In this document: one piece after another, positions 1 through 6,801 of the stretch
Layout of the letters: each line of letters opens with the position of its first letter
Numbering within the stretch: the first letter of the stretch is position 1
DNA from: CALGKJ01 sp049322695
Lineage (GTDB): Bacteria; Bacillota; Clostridia; Lutisporales; Lutisporaceae
DNA length: 64,000 nucleotides
Reading direction: 5' to 3'
Assembly: GCA_049322695.1 (NCBI GenBank)
Contig: JBMORW010000020.1
Span: forward strand, 1 to 64,000
Notes under the pieces: generated by a model
Databases searched by the model: none
What the model was told of the DNA's origin: nothing
The model's input: the letters and a program-made list of their open reading frames with translations, nothing else
Position numbers and translations under genes: made by a program

Positions 1-438
1 CCATAAAAAATCAATATCATCTGCTGCTGCAAGCCTTATCGGATACTTCAAGTACGAGTACTTTCCTTCCATTTCATCGATTAGTTCATCTATTTCACCG
101 GCTTTTATTCGATTTAAGTTGTATTTTAGATCTATACCCTTGTTCTCAAGATATCTATTATATATACTCAAAAATCTATCACAGCTGTCGTTTTTGCATA
201 AATCACACTCAAAACAGTAATCATATCCTTTTTCTAAGCTGCATTCTACAATTTTACAGCCTTTTCCCCAGCAGCTGTCGGTCAATGCTCCGCAGCCATT
301 GCAGCATACCTTGTCCTCTGCACAATTATGTCTATGTGCCATTTCTTTTCTAAGTACCTTGTCATAATGTTCTGCAATATAGATATTGCATACTCCACAG
401 TATAAACCGCATCTTCCGATTAAAGTATGTTTTTTCAC
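1..438 (-). CDS. DUF3795-type cysteine-rich protein, C-terminus cut by window edge
   Basis: The reading frame opens with GTG at 438, eight bases after a good ribosome site (GAGGGG), and stays open for 146 codons to the window edge, so the C-terminus is missing. The N-terminal part has the pattern RCGLYCGVCNIY and then further clustered cysteines (KVCCNGCG, DSCWGKGC, CFECDLC, NDSC), which together could bind a metal or iron-sulfur cluster. This layout matches the DUF3795 family, whose function is unknown. It lies 20 bases after the YkgJ-like gene, so the two probably share a transcript. I infer a small metal-binding or redox-linked protein. The family call is by motif only. Confidence 0.75.
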   Translation of the reverse strand, partial: MKKHTLIGRCGLYCGVCNIYIAEHYDKVLRKEMAHRHNCAEDKVCCNGCGALTDSCWGKGCKIVECSLEKGYDYCFECDLCKNDSCDRFLSIYNRYLENKGIDLKYNLNRIKAGEIDELIDEMEGKYSYLKYPIRLAAADDIDFLW

Positions 439-458
439 ATTAGCACCCCTCAATCATA

Positions 459-719
459 TTACTTTTCCGGTTTTGTTGCATCTTCAAGCTTTAACAGATA
501 GTCCAAGGCTTCTTCATTGCAACTCTTGCACATTTCAACAGAGGGCTTCAGACTTGAACATACATCCGGACGCTCAAGCTTCCCAAAAAGCTTGCATTTA
601 TTATCCTCTGTAAGCTGTATGCATCTGACACCTCCGGGTTTCCCCTCAGGCATGCCGGGGATGGGTGATGTTATAGAAGGAGCAATACAGCACGCCCCAC
701 AGCCAACTCTACATTCCAT
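459..719 (-). CDS. YkgJ-type cysteine cluster protein (CxxCxxCC family)
   Basis: An 86-residue protein starting at ATG 719 with ribosome site GAGG six bases upstream. It opens MECRVGCGACC, the CxxxCxxCC signature of the YkgJ/UPF0153 zinc- or iron-chelating family. Later cysteines follow in GVRCIQL, NKCKLFG, DVCSS and MCKSC. The proline/glycine-rich PGMPEGKPGG between the first and second clusters is typical of the short clostridial members. The biochemical role of the family is not established. The gene sits after the pnp terminator and 20 bases before a second cysteine-rich gene, so it probably starts its own small transcript. Confidence 0.85.
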   Translation of the reverse strand: MECRVGCGACCIAPSITSPIPGMPEGKPGGVRCIQLTEDNKCKLFGKLERPDVCSSLKPSVEMCKSCNEEALDYLLKLEDATKPEK

Positions 720-748
720 ACTTTACCTCTTGATATATTTTCATATTA

Positions 749-757
749 ATTTTAGCA
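749..757 (-). promoter_or_regulatory. possible extended -10 element for the YkgJ gene
   Basis: On the minus strand TGC-TAAAAT (a TGn extended -10) lies about 30 bases before the YkgJ start codon and after the pnp terminator. No convincing -35 is seen 16-18 bases upstream, so this is a weak call based on position and the -10 alone. Confidence 0.3.
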
Positions 758-775
758 TAAAACTAGGCCTTTTAC

Positions 776-819
776 TAAAAAAATTAAAAAAAGAAAACAT
801 AAACCGCAGTTTATGTTTT
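776..819 (-). terminator. strong intrinsic terminator after pnp
   Basis: A perfect 11-bp stem (AAAACATAAAC at 794-804 with GTTTATGTTTT at 809-819) encloses the loop CGCA. On the minus strand it is followed by CTTTTTTTAATTTTTTT. The stem overlaps the pnp stop codon at 818-820. Confidence 0.9.
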
Positions 820-2926
820 ACTTATTATCCTCTGTATCTGATTCAGCACTTTCATCCACAAGTGCATCTTTTCTGGAAAGATTTATTCTTCCCTGCTTAT
901 CTATCTCTGTAACCTTAACAAGAATCTCATCACCTATGCTGACAACATCCTCTACCTTTTCCACTCTCTTCTTGTCAAGCTTGGAGATATGCACAAGACC
1001 TTCTTTGCCCGGAAGTATCTCTACAAATGCTCCAAAGGTGGTAATTCTTGCAACCTTACCAAGATAGATTTCTCCTTCAACAACTTCTTTTGTCAAGCCT
1101 TCAATAATTTTAAGAGCCCTTAAGCCGTCAGCCTGATTGACAGCTGCGATGAATACTCTTCCGTCATCCTCTATATCAATCTTGACATTGGTTTCTGCTA
1201 TGATCTTATTGATCATTTTTCCTCCAGGGCCTATTACATCCCTGATCTTATCGGGATCAATCTTTGTAGCAATTATCTTGGGTGCATAAGGTGAAAGCTC
1301 AGGTCTTGGTTTGCTTATAACCTCATTCATTTTATCAAGTATGAACAGTCTGCCCCTCAATGCTTGCTCTAAAGCTCTTTCAAGTATAGGTCTGTCTATA
1401 CCTGCTATCTTTATATCCATTTGTATTGCAGTAATACCATTGCTGGTACCTGCAACCTTGAAGTCCATATCTCCAAGAAAATCCTCCATACCCTGAATAT
1501 CAGTGAGTATAGCAACGTGCTCGTTTTCCTTTATGAGACCCATTGCAACACCTGCAACAGGAGCTTTTATCGGAACGCCTGCGTCAAGCAATGCCAGAGT
1601 GCTTCCGCAAACACTTGCCTGAGAAGTAGAGCCGTTTGAGCTAACAACCTCTGATACAAGTCTAATTGTATACGGGAATTCTTCTTCAGAAGGTATCATA
1701 GGCTCCAGGGCTCTTTCTGCTAAAGCACCGTGTCCTATCTCTCTTCTTCCGGGTCCTCTCATGAACTTTGTTTCACCTACGCTGTAAGGCGGGAAGTTGT
1801 AGTGATGCATGTATCTCTTTGCTTCTTCCTCACTTAGACCGTCAAGCACCTGTACATCTCCAAGTGCACCCAAAGTTGCAACTGTAAGCGCTTGCGTCTG
1901 TCCTCTTGTGAAAAGACCGGATCCATGTACTCTCGGCAGTATTCCTACTTCGCAGCTTATAGGTCTTATTTCATCAAGCTTTCTGTCATCAGGACGTATG
2001 CCTTCTTCTGTAATAAGTTTTCTTACCTGTTCTTTAAGTATGCTGTATAGTACCTCACCGATATCCTTTTCCTTTTCTGGAAAAATCTCCGCAAAGTGTG
2101 CCATTACTTCTTCATTGACCTTTTCAATGTTCTCTTGTCTTTCCTGTTTCTCTACAGTCCTAATTGCGTCTAGCATCTTTTGAGTTGCAAATTCTCGAAC
2201 TGCGGTATCGATTTCCTCATCTACCTTGAAAAGAATAACCTCTCTCTTTGGTTTACCGATTTTAGCAGCTATTTCTTCTATGAATGCAACGATTTTTTTG
2301 ATGTTTTCGTGAGCAAACATAATAGCTTCGAGCATTACTTTTTCTGAAACTTCTTTAGCTCCGGCCTCAACCATCATTACTGCATCCTTAGTACCGGATA
2401 CAACCAGGTGCAGATCACTCTTTTCTCTTTCAGCAAGTGTAGGATTCAATACAAACTGTCCGTCAACAAGACCTACCAGAACAGACCCTGTTGGTCCCAT
2501 AAAAGGAATTGTAGAAATTGAAAGAGCAGCTGATGAGCCAATCATTGCTGCAATCTCAGGAAGATTATCCTGATCAACAGATAACACGGTAGCAACTACC
2601 TGTACATCATTTCTGAAGCCCTTTGGAAATAAAGGACGAATTGGTCTGTCAATCAACCTTCCGGATAAAATAGCCTTTTCTGTCGGTTTTCCTTCTCTCT
2701 TTATGAACCCTCCGGGTATTTTACCTACTGCATACAGTCTCTCTTCATAATCGACGCTTAATGGAAAGAAATCTATGCCTTCCTTTGGTTTATCTGAAGC
2801 ACATGCAGTTACAAGAACAACAGTATCACCATATTTTACGAGCACTGCAGCATCAGCTAGTTGAGCTATTCTGCCATATTCAATACTAAGGGTTCTACCG
2901 GCAAGCTCTAAATTAAATATTTCCAT
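818..2926 (-). CDS. pnp: polyribonucleotide nucleotidyltransferase (PNPase)
   Basis: This 702-residue protein is a 3'-to-5' phosphorolytic exoribonuclease that degrades mRNA, releases nucleoside diphosphates and can add tails in reverse. Two RNase PH-type halves are visible: the first contains LIDRPIRPLFPKG, and the second contains ICEV-type core residues, GHGALAERAL and VCGSTLALLDAGVPI. They are followed by a KH domain with the loop IGPGGKMI (about residues 555-615) and an S1 domain (GKVARITTFGAFVEILPGKEG) near 622-690. Length and order match Bacillus PNPase. The start at 2926 follows AGGGAGG. The rpsO-pnp order is conserved in many bacteria. A hairpin after rpsO probably limits read-through, and a 227-base gap leaves room for a separate pnp leader. 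Confidence 0.97.
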   Translation of the reverse strand: MEIFNLELAGRTLSIEYGRIAQLADAAVLVKYGDTVVLVTACASDKPKEGIDFFPLSVDYEERLYAVGKIPGGFIKREGKPTEKAILSGRLIDRPIRPLFPKGFRNDVQVVATVLSVDQDNLPEIAAMIGSSAALSISTIPFMGPTGSVLVGLVDGQFVLNPTLAEREKSDLHLVVSGTKDAVMMVEAGAKEVSEKVMLEAIMFAHENIKKIVAFIEEIAAKIGKPKREVILFKVDEEIDTAVREFATQKMLDAIRTVEKQERQENIEKVNEEVMAHFAEIFPEKEKDIGEVLYSILKEQVRKLITEEGIRPDDRKLDEIRPISCEVGILPRVHGSGLFTRGQTQALTVATLGALGDVQVLDGLSEEEAKRYMHHYNFPPYSVGETKFMRGPGRREIGHGALAERALEPMIPSEEEFPYTIRLVSEVVSSNGSTSQASVCGSTLALLDAGVPIKAPVAGVAMGLIKENEHVAILTDIQGMEDFLGDMDFKVAGTSNGITAIQMDIKIAGIDRPILERALEQALRGRLFILDKMNEVISKPRPELSPYAPKIIATKIDPDKIRDVIGPGGKMINKIIAETNVKIDIEDDGRVFIAAVNQADGLRALKIIEGLTKEVVEGEIYLGKVARITTFGAFVEILPGKEGLVHISKLDKKRVEKVEDVVSIGDEILVKVTEIDKQGRINLSRKDALVDESAESDTEDNK

Positions 2927-3120
2927 TATATACCTCCCTTCAGAATTATAAAAATTCTATATATGTATTATTATTTCCTTCTTATTGTTAAAAAAAACTT
3001 GCTAATTTAGTGATGTTAAGTAGTAAAAATGCATTTAAGACGTATTTGACGTATATGTTTTCTGATAAAAAAGTTGCCATATGCTTTTTTCATATTTTTA
3101 ATCAATATTCTGACATGTAG

Positions 3121-3149
3121 TCAAAAATAAGAGCGGGTGTATACCCCGC
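3121..3149 (-). terminator. hairpin terminator after rpsO
   Basis: On the minus strand GCGGG and CCCGC (3133-3149) form a GC-rich stem about 17 bases past the rpsO stop, followed by TCTTATTTTTGA. The stem is short and the U-tract imperfect, so partial read-through into pnp is likely. The 150 or so bases between it and pnp are AT-rich, with only a small AGAATT/AATTCT hairpin near the pnp ribosome site. Confidence 0.7.
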
Positions 3150-3165
3150 CCATTACTTCGTATTA

Positions 3166-3438
3166 TTACGCTTTGATTCTTAAGCCAAGCTTATCCATGA
3201 TAGCACGATATCTTTCAATGTCTTTTGACTTAAGATAATTCTCAAGACCTCTTCTTTGACCAACCATCATCAAAAGACCTCTTCTGGAGTGATGGTCCTT
3301 CTTATTAACCTTCAAATGCTCATTTAATCTGTTAATTCTTGTTGTCAATAGAGCTATCTGTACTTCCGGTGATCCGGTGTCGCCTTCCTTAAGGCCATAG
3401 TTCTTGATAATTTCTAATTTTTCCTCTTTGCTAATCAT
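3166..3438 (-). CDS. rpsO: 30S ribosomal protein S15
   Basis: The 90-residue protein binds the central domain of 16S rRNA early in small-subunit assembly. The sequence MISKEEKLEIIKNYG, GDTGSPEVQIALLT, INRLNEHLKVNKKDHHSRRG and LLMMVGQRRGLLxYL-type residues are diagnostic. I chose ATG 3438 because GGAGGTG sits eight bases before it. A longer in-frame start at 3468 would add ten residues not found in the family. A clear promoter lies at 3529-3557, and a hairpin in the 5' leader could serve autoregulation by S15, as is known in other bacteria. Confidence 0.97.
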   Translation of the reverse strand: MISKEEKLEIIKNYGLKEGDTGSPEVQIALLTTRINRLNEHLKVNKKDHHSRRGLLMMVGQRRGLENYLKSKDIERYRAIMDKLGLRIKA

Positions 3439-3477
3439 TTTATAGCACCTCCATTTAATTACTTCCATAAGCTAAGA

Positions 3478-3498
3478 ATACCGTTGGTGAATCGGTAT
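3478..3498 (-). promoter_or_regulatory. leader hairpin before rpsO, possible S15 operator
   Basis: The rpsO leader (expected start near 3522) contains a 6-bp stem, ATACCG (3478-3483) with CGGTAT (3493-3498), enclosing nine bases, about 25 bases before the ribosome site. S15 is known to bind its own leader in several bacteria with differing structures. Assigning that role here is inference. Confidence 0.4.
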
Positions 3499-3528
3499 AC
3501 CTGGCAAATGGTAATTTACAACATTATG

Positions 3529-3557
3529 ATTTTAACACATTACGGTATCATTGTAAA
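3529..3557 (-). promoter_or_regulatory. sigma-A promoter for rpsO
   Basis: On the minus strand TTTACA (3557-3552), a 17-base spacer and TAAAAT (3534-3529) are seen, with TG one base before the -10. Element quality and spacing are both close to consensus. Transcription should begin near 3522. Confidence 0.8.
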
Positions 3558-3572
3558 GGGTACAAATAATTT

Positions 3573-4490
3573 TTATGGAATATAGTCCAATCTGCTTTTT
3601 ATATCTGAGCGTATTTGTGAAACCAAATCCTCAATCCTGGAAAATCTGATTTCATCCCTAAGCCTTTTGATGAAGAAAATTTCAATTTCCTTGTTATACA
3701 GTTCATTTTCATAACCGATCAGGTGGCTTTCCACTGACAGCTTCTCGCCGTCAAAGGTCGGATTGTAGCCTATATTAGTCAGGCTTTTAAAGTATTCTCC
3801 GTCTACCAGTGTTTCTGTTATATACACACCTGTATGTGGCAGAGTCATATCCTCCCTGAGCTCAAGGTTGGCAGTTCTAATACCCATTGATGTGCCATTC
3901 TGTTTCCCATATATTACTCTTCCGCTTATAGAATAATCTCTCCCAAGGTACTGCTGAATCTTATCCACATTGCCCGCTCTGATAATATGTCTTATTAAGC
4001 TGCTTGACACTACATGTCCATCTATCTCAACAGCCGGCACTACTTCAACCTTGAATCCGTATTTTCTTCCAAGCTCTGACATGTCATCAGCATTTCCTTC
4101 ACCCTTGAACCCAAAGCGGTAGTTATAGCCTATTACTACACATTTTACTCCGAACTTCTCAATAAGAATATTCTTTACAAACTGCTCAGAGCTCATTCCC
4201 ATTACATTTTCGAACTCCTCCAGGAATAGTATGTCCAAACTTAAGCCGTTGAGTATTTCAGCCCTTTTTTTATTATCTGTTATGAAATAAATGGGCTTTC
4301 CAGGCATAGTCAGCTTTCTTGGATGCTTATTGAAAGTATATAGCATACTTTTTGCACCATAAGCCTTGGAACAATTTTTAAGTATTTCAATCAGCTTCTG
4401 ATGTCCAACATGCACACCGTCAAAACTTCCTAAAGCAACGCAAATGGGAGTGATATCTTCTATTTCATCGTATTTACTTGTTATGAGCAC
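3573..4490 (-). CDS. ribF: bifunctional riboflavin kinase / FAD synthetase
   Basis: The 305-residue enzyme phosphorylates riboflavin to FMN and adenylates FMN to FAD in the cytoplasm. The N-terminal nucleotidyltransferase domain has the HIGH-like motif GSFDGVHVGHQKL (about residues 22-34) and later VVIGYNYRFGFKGEGN. The C-terminal flavokinase domain begins near residue 185 with SGRVIYGKQNGTSMGIRTAN and contains YNPTF. The length is normal for the family. The start is GTG at 4490, placed by AAGGAG seven bases upstream; no ATG is near. It follows truB by 55 bases, as in many Firmicutes, where truB-ribF-rpsO is a stable order. Confidence 0.96.
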   Translation of the reverse strand: MLITSKYDEIEDITPICVALGSFDGVHVGHQKLIEILKNCSKAYGAKSMLYTFNKHPRKLTMPGKPIYFITDNKKRAEILNGLSLDILFLEEFENVMGMSSEQFVKNILIEKFGVKCVVIGYNYRFGFKGEGNADDMSELGRKYGFKVEVVPAVEIDGHVVSSSLIRHIIRAGNVDKIQQYLGRDYSISGRVIYGKQNGTSMGIRTANLELREDMTLPHTGVYITETLVDGEYFKSLTNIGYNPTFDGEKLSVESHLIGYENELYNKEIEIFFIKRLRDEIRFSRIEDLVSQIRSDIKSRLDYIP

Positions 4491-4545
4491 TGTATCACTC
4501 CTTGTATCAAAAATTACTTGTCACTAAATACAGTTAGGTATGGTT

Positions 4546-5466
4546 TTATATGAACAGCTTTTCTATCTTAATATACTTTCTGTTCTCATCTGAATTATAT
4601 ATTATCCTTCCTAATCCCAGAAAATCACTGGAATCATAAAGCTTTATCATTTCACCCTCATCGCAGTTTATCTTCTCGTCAAGCAGTCCCTTTTCGTATA
4701 ATGTATTTCCGTTTAATACTGAACTCCTTGCAGATTCTTTTATATATGCTGAAGGATAGTTAAAAATCATATCTACAGGCTTCAAAAGACTGTTCTGTGT
4801 ACCTTCCGCACAAGCTTTGTCTATTTCCTCAAGCGTATAGGAATCCTCAATATTGAAAGGCGCGGATTCGGTTCTAATAAGCTGAGACATATGGGCACCG
4901 CATCCAAGTACCTTACCTATGTCATGGCATAGTGATCTTATATAGGTTCCCTTTGAGCACTTTACATCAATCATGATTATTTGTCCTGTATAATCAATAA
5001 TTTCTATGTCGAAAATTTCTACTCTCCTGCTTTTCAGCTCAACCTCTTCTCCTTCCAAAGCGTATTGGTAAAGCTTTTTCCCATTGTATTTAATTGCAGA
5101 ATAAATCGGAGGAATCTGATCGATTACTCCAATAAACTGCTTTATTGCTATTTTCACAGCTTCTTCATCAATAAAGCCAACTTCCGTTCTTGCTGTAACA
5201 CTCCCGTACTTGTCATATGTATCTGTTTCTGTTCCAAGTGTCACGGCAGCTCTATACTGCTTATTCTTGTCAGTAATATACTGTACTGCCTTTGTGGCCT
5301 TTCCTATACATATCGGAAGTACTCCTGCAGCTTCAGGGTCAAGTGTACCTGTATGTCCTACCTTTTTGAGCTTATATTTTTTCCTTATAAAATAAACAAT
5401 ATCGTGAGATGACATTCCCGGAGGCTTCAGCACATTAATTATACCGTTCAACTCATTCACCGCCAT
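4546..5466 (-). CDS. truB: tRNA pseudouridine(55) synthase
   Basis: It converts uridine 55 of the tRNA T-loop to pseudouridine. The catalytic aspartate lies in GHTGTLDPEAAGVLPI near residue 45, and the substrate loop KPPGMSSHD lies near the N-terminus. YSAIKYNGKKLYQYA and GTYIRSLCHDIG are further family motifs, and a C-terminal PUA-like region ends the protein. Two starts fit: ATG 5466 (306 residues) or GTG 5460, both inside the end of nrnA. Neither has a strong ribosome site, which suggests translational coupling to nrnA. I give ATG 5466. Confidence 0.95.
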   Translation of the reverse strand: MAVNELNGIINVLKPPGMSSHDIVYFIRKKYKLKKVGHTGTLDPEAAGVLPICIGKATKAVQYITDKNKQYRAAVTLGTETDTYDKYGSVTARTEVGFIDEEAVKIAIKQFIGVIDQIPPIYSAIKYNGKKLYQYALEGEEVELKSRRVEIFDIEIIDYTGQIIMIDVKCSKGTYIRSLCHDIGKVLGCGAHMSQLIRTESAPFNIEDSYTLEEIDKACAEGTQNSLLKPVDMIFNYPSAYIKESARSSVLNGNTLYEKGLLDEKINCDEGEMIKLYDSSDFLGLGRIIYNSDENRKYIKIEKLFI

Positions 5467-6412
5467 GCATTTCATTAATAACAGCCCTAACCGCAAGCTG
5501 CTTTGCGTTTTCTATGCTGTCATTTATTGTACAGCCTGAGGCTCTCGTGTGACCTCCCCCGCCAAAGGTCATTGCTACAGCACATACATCCACTCTATTT
5601 TTGGAGCGGAAGCTTACTTTCACTTTGCCTTTTTCCAGCTCCTTAAGCAATATTGCAACTTCTACCTTGTCAATGTCTCTGCCGTAGTTAATAATGTTTT
5701 CGGTATCAGAAGCAGTAGCTCCGGTCTCATCTATCTGCTCCTGAGTAAGTGAAATGCATGAAATGCTGTCATTTTCATAGAATTCCAGTGACTCCAGAGC
5801 TTTTTTTACAAGCAGTACCTTGCTCTTTGGCTGACTCTGATATATGCGTTGAAACATCTCTGACGGACTGACCCCAGACTTAATCAGCTCTGCAGCTATT
5901 TGATGAGTTATATCAGTAGTATTGCTGTACTGAAACATACCTGTATCTGTTACTATGGCAGTATAAAGGCATTCAGCTACGGATTTACTAATATGAAATC
6001 TCAGTTCCTTCAAAAGATTGTAAACAAGCTCGCCTGTTGCACTGGCATTTACGTCTATAAGGTTTATATCTCCAAAGCCCTTGTTACTGATATGATGATC
6101 CATTATAATGACCTGTTTGCCGTTTATATAGCTTATTGTTGCGCCAAGTCTTTCTGCATCACCGCAATCCAATACCACAGCAAGATCAAAATCATCTTCA
6201 ATTCCCGGCTTTCTTATCAGATTAGACCCCCTAAGGAATGCATAGACATAAGGCACATCTCCATCAAGTATGAAGGCTGCTTTCTTGTTCATGTCAGTAA
6301 GAGCATTGTAAAGTGCCAATGAAGAGCCAATATTGTCTCCGTCAGGCATGACGTGAGACAATATTGCTATGTTATTGCTTTCTTCAATTTTTTTTGCTAT
6401 TTGAGAATACAT
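5453..6412 (-). CDS. nrnA: DHH/DHHA1 family oligoribonuclease / pAp phosphatase NrnA
   Basis: The 319-residue protein is a Mn-dependent phosphoesterase. NrnA members degrade very short RNAs (including pGpG) and dephosphorylate 3'-phosphoadenosine 5'-phosphate. DHH motifs are in order: LSHVMPDGDNIGSSLAL (residues 18-34), VVLDCGDAERLG, and the name-giving IMDHHISNKGFGDIN. The C-terminal DHHA1 domain ends with FGGGGHTRASGC. The start ATG 6412 shares one base with the rbfA stop. The rbfA-nrnA-truB order is conserved in Firmicutes. Substrate range is inferred from the family. Confidence 0.93.
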   Translation of the reverse strand: MYSQIAKKIEESNNIAILSHVMPDGDNIGSSLALYNALTDMNKKAAFILDGDVPYVYAFLRGSNLIRKPGIEDDFDLAVVLDCGDAERLGATISYINGKQVIIMDHHISNKGFGDINLIDVNASATGELVYNLLKELRFHISKSVAECLYTAIVTDTGMFQYSNTTDITHQIAAELIKSGVSPSEMFQRIYQSQPKSKVLLVKKALESLEFYENDSISCISLTQEQIDETGATASDTENIINYGRDIDKVEVAILLKELEKGKVKVSFRSKNRVDVCAVAMTFGGGGHTRASGCTINDSIENAKQLAVRAVINEMHGGE

Positions 6413-6777
6413 CAGATGGATTCGCCTCCATCATTATTATTTAACTCCTTAAGCAGCTTTATGATACTCGCTCCATGCTCTATGGATTTATCAAGCTCGA
6501 AATGCATTTCTGGAATATGTCTTAGCTGCATTCTGTCTCCAACTTCTCTTCTGACATATCCTGCTGCACTCATGAGACCTTTCATAGTATCCGTTTTTTC
6601 TTGTTCAGTTCCCAATACACTGATATATACCTTAGCAAATCTCAGATCCGGTGTTACCTCCACTGCTACCACACTGGCCATTGCAGATACTCTAGGATCC
6701 TTCAACTCGTTTCTTATTATATCGCTTAACTCTTTTTTCATCTCTTCATTGATTCTATTGAGTCTATGTTTTGGCAT
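6412..6777 (-). CDS. rbfA: ribosome-binding factor A
   Basis: A 121-residue KH-fold protein that helps mature the 16S rRNA 5' end and free 30S subunits. MPKHRLNRINEEMKKELSDI, LKDPRV, FAKVYISVLG, and LRHIPEMHFELDKSIEHG match the family closely. I chose ATG 6777 because GAGG lies ten bases before it. An upstream in-frame GTG at 6786 sits directly on that ribosome site. It follows infB by 24 bases within the nusA operon. Confidence 0.95.
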   Translation of the reverse strand: MPKHRLNRINEEMKKELSDIIRNELKDPRVSAMASVVAVEVTPDLRFAKVYISVLGTEQEKTDTMKGLMSAAGYVRREVGDRMQLRHIPEMHFELDKSIEHGASIIKLLKELNNNDGGESI

Positions 6778-6801
6778 ATTACTCACACCTCTGCCTATAA
6801 C

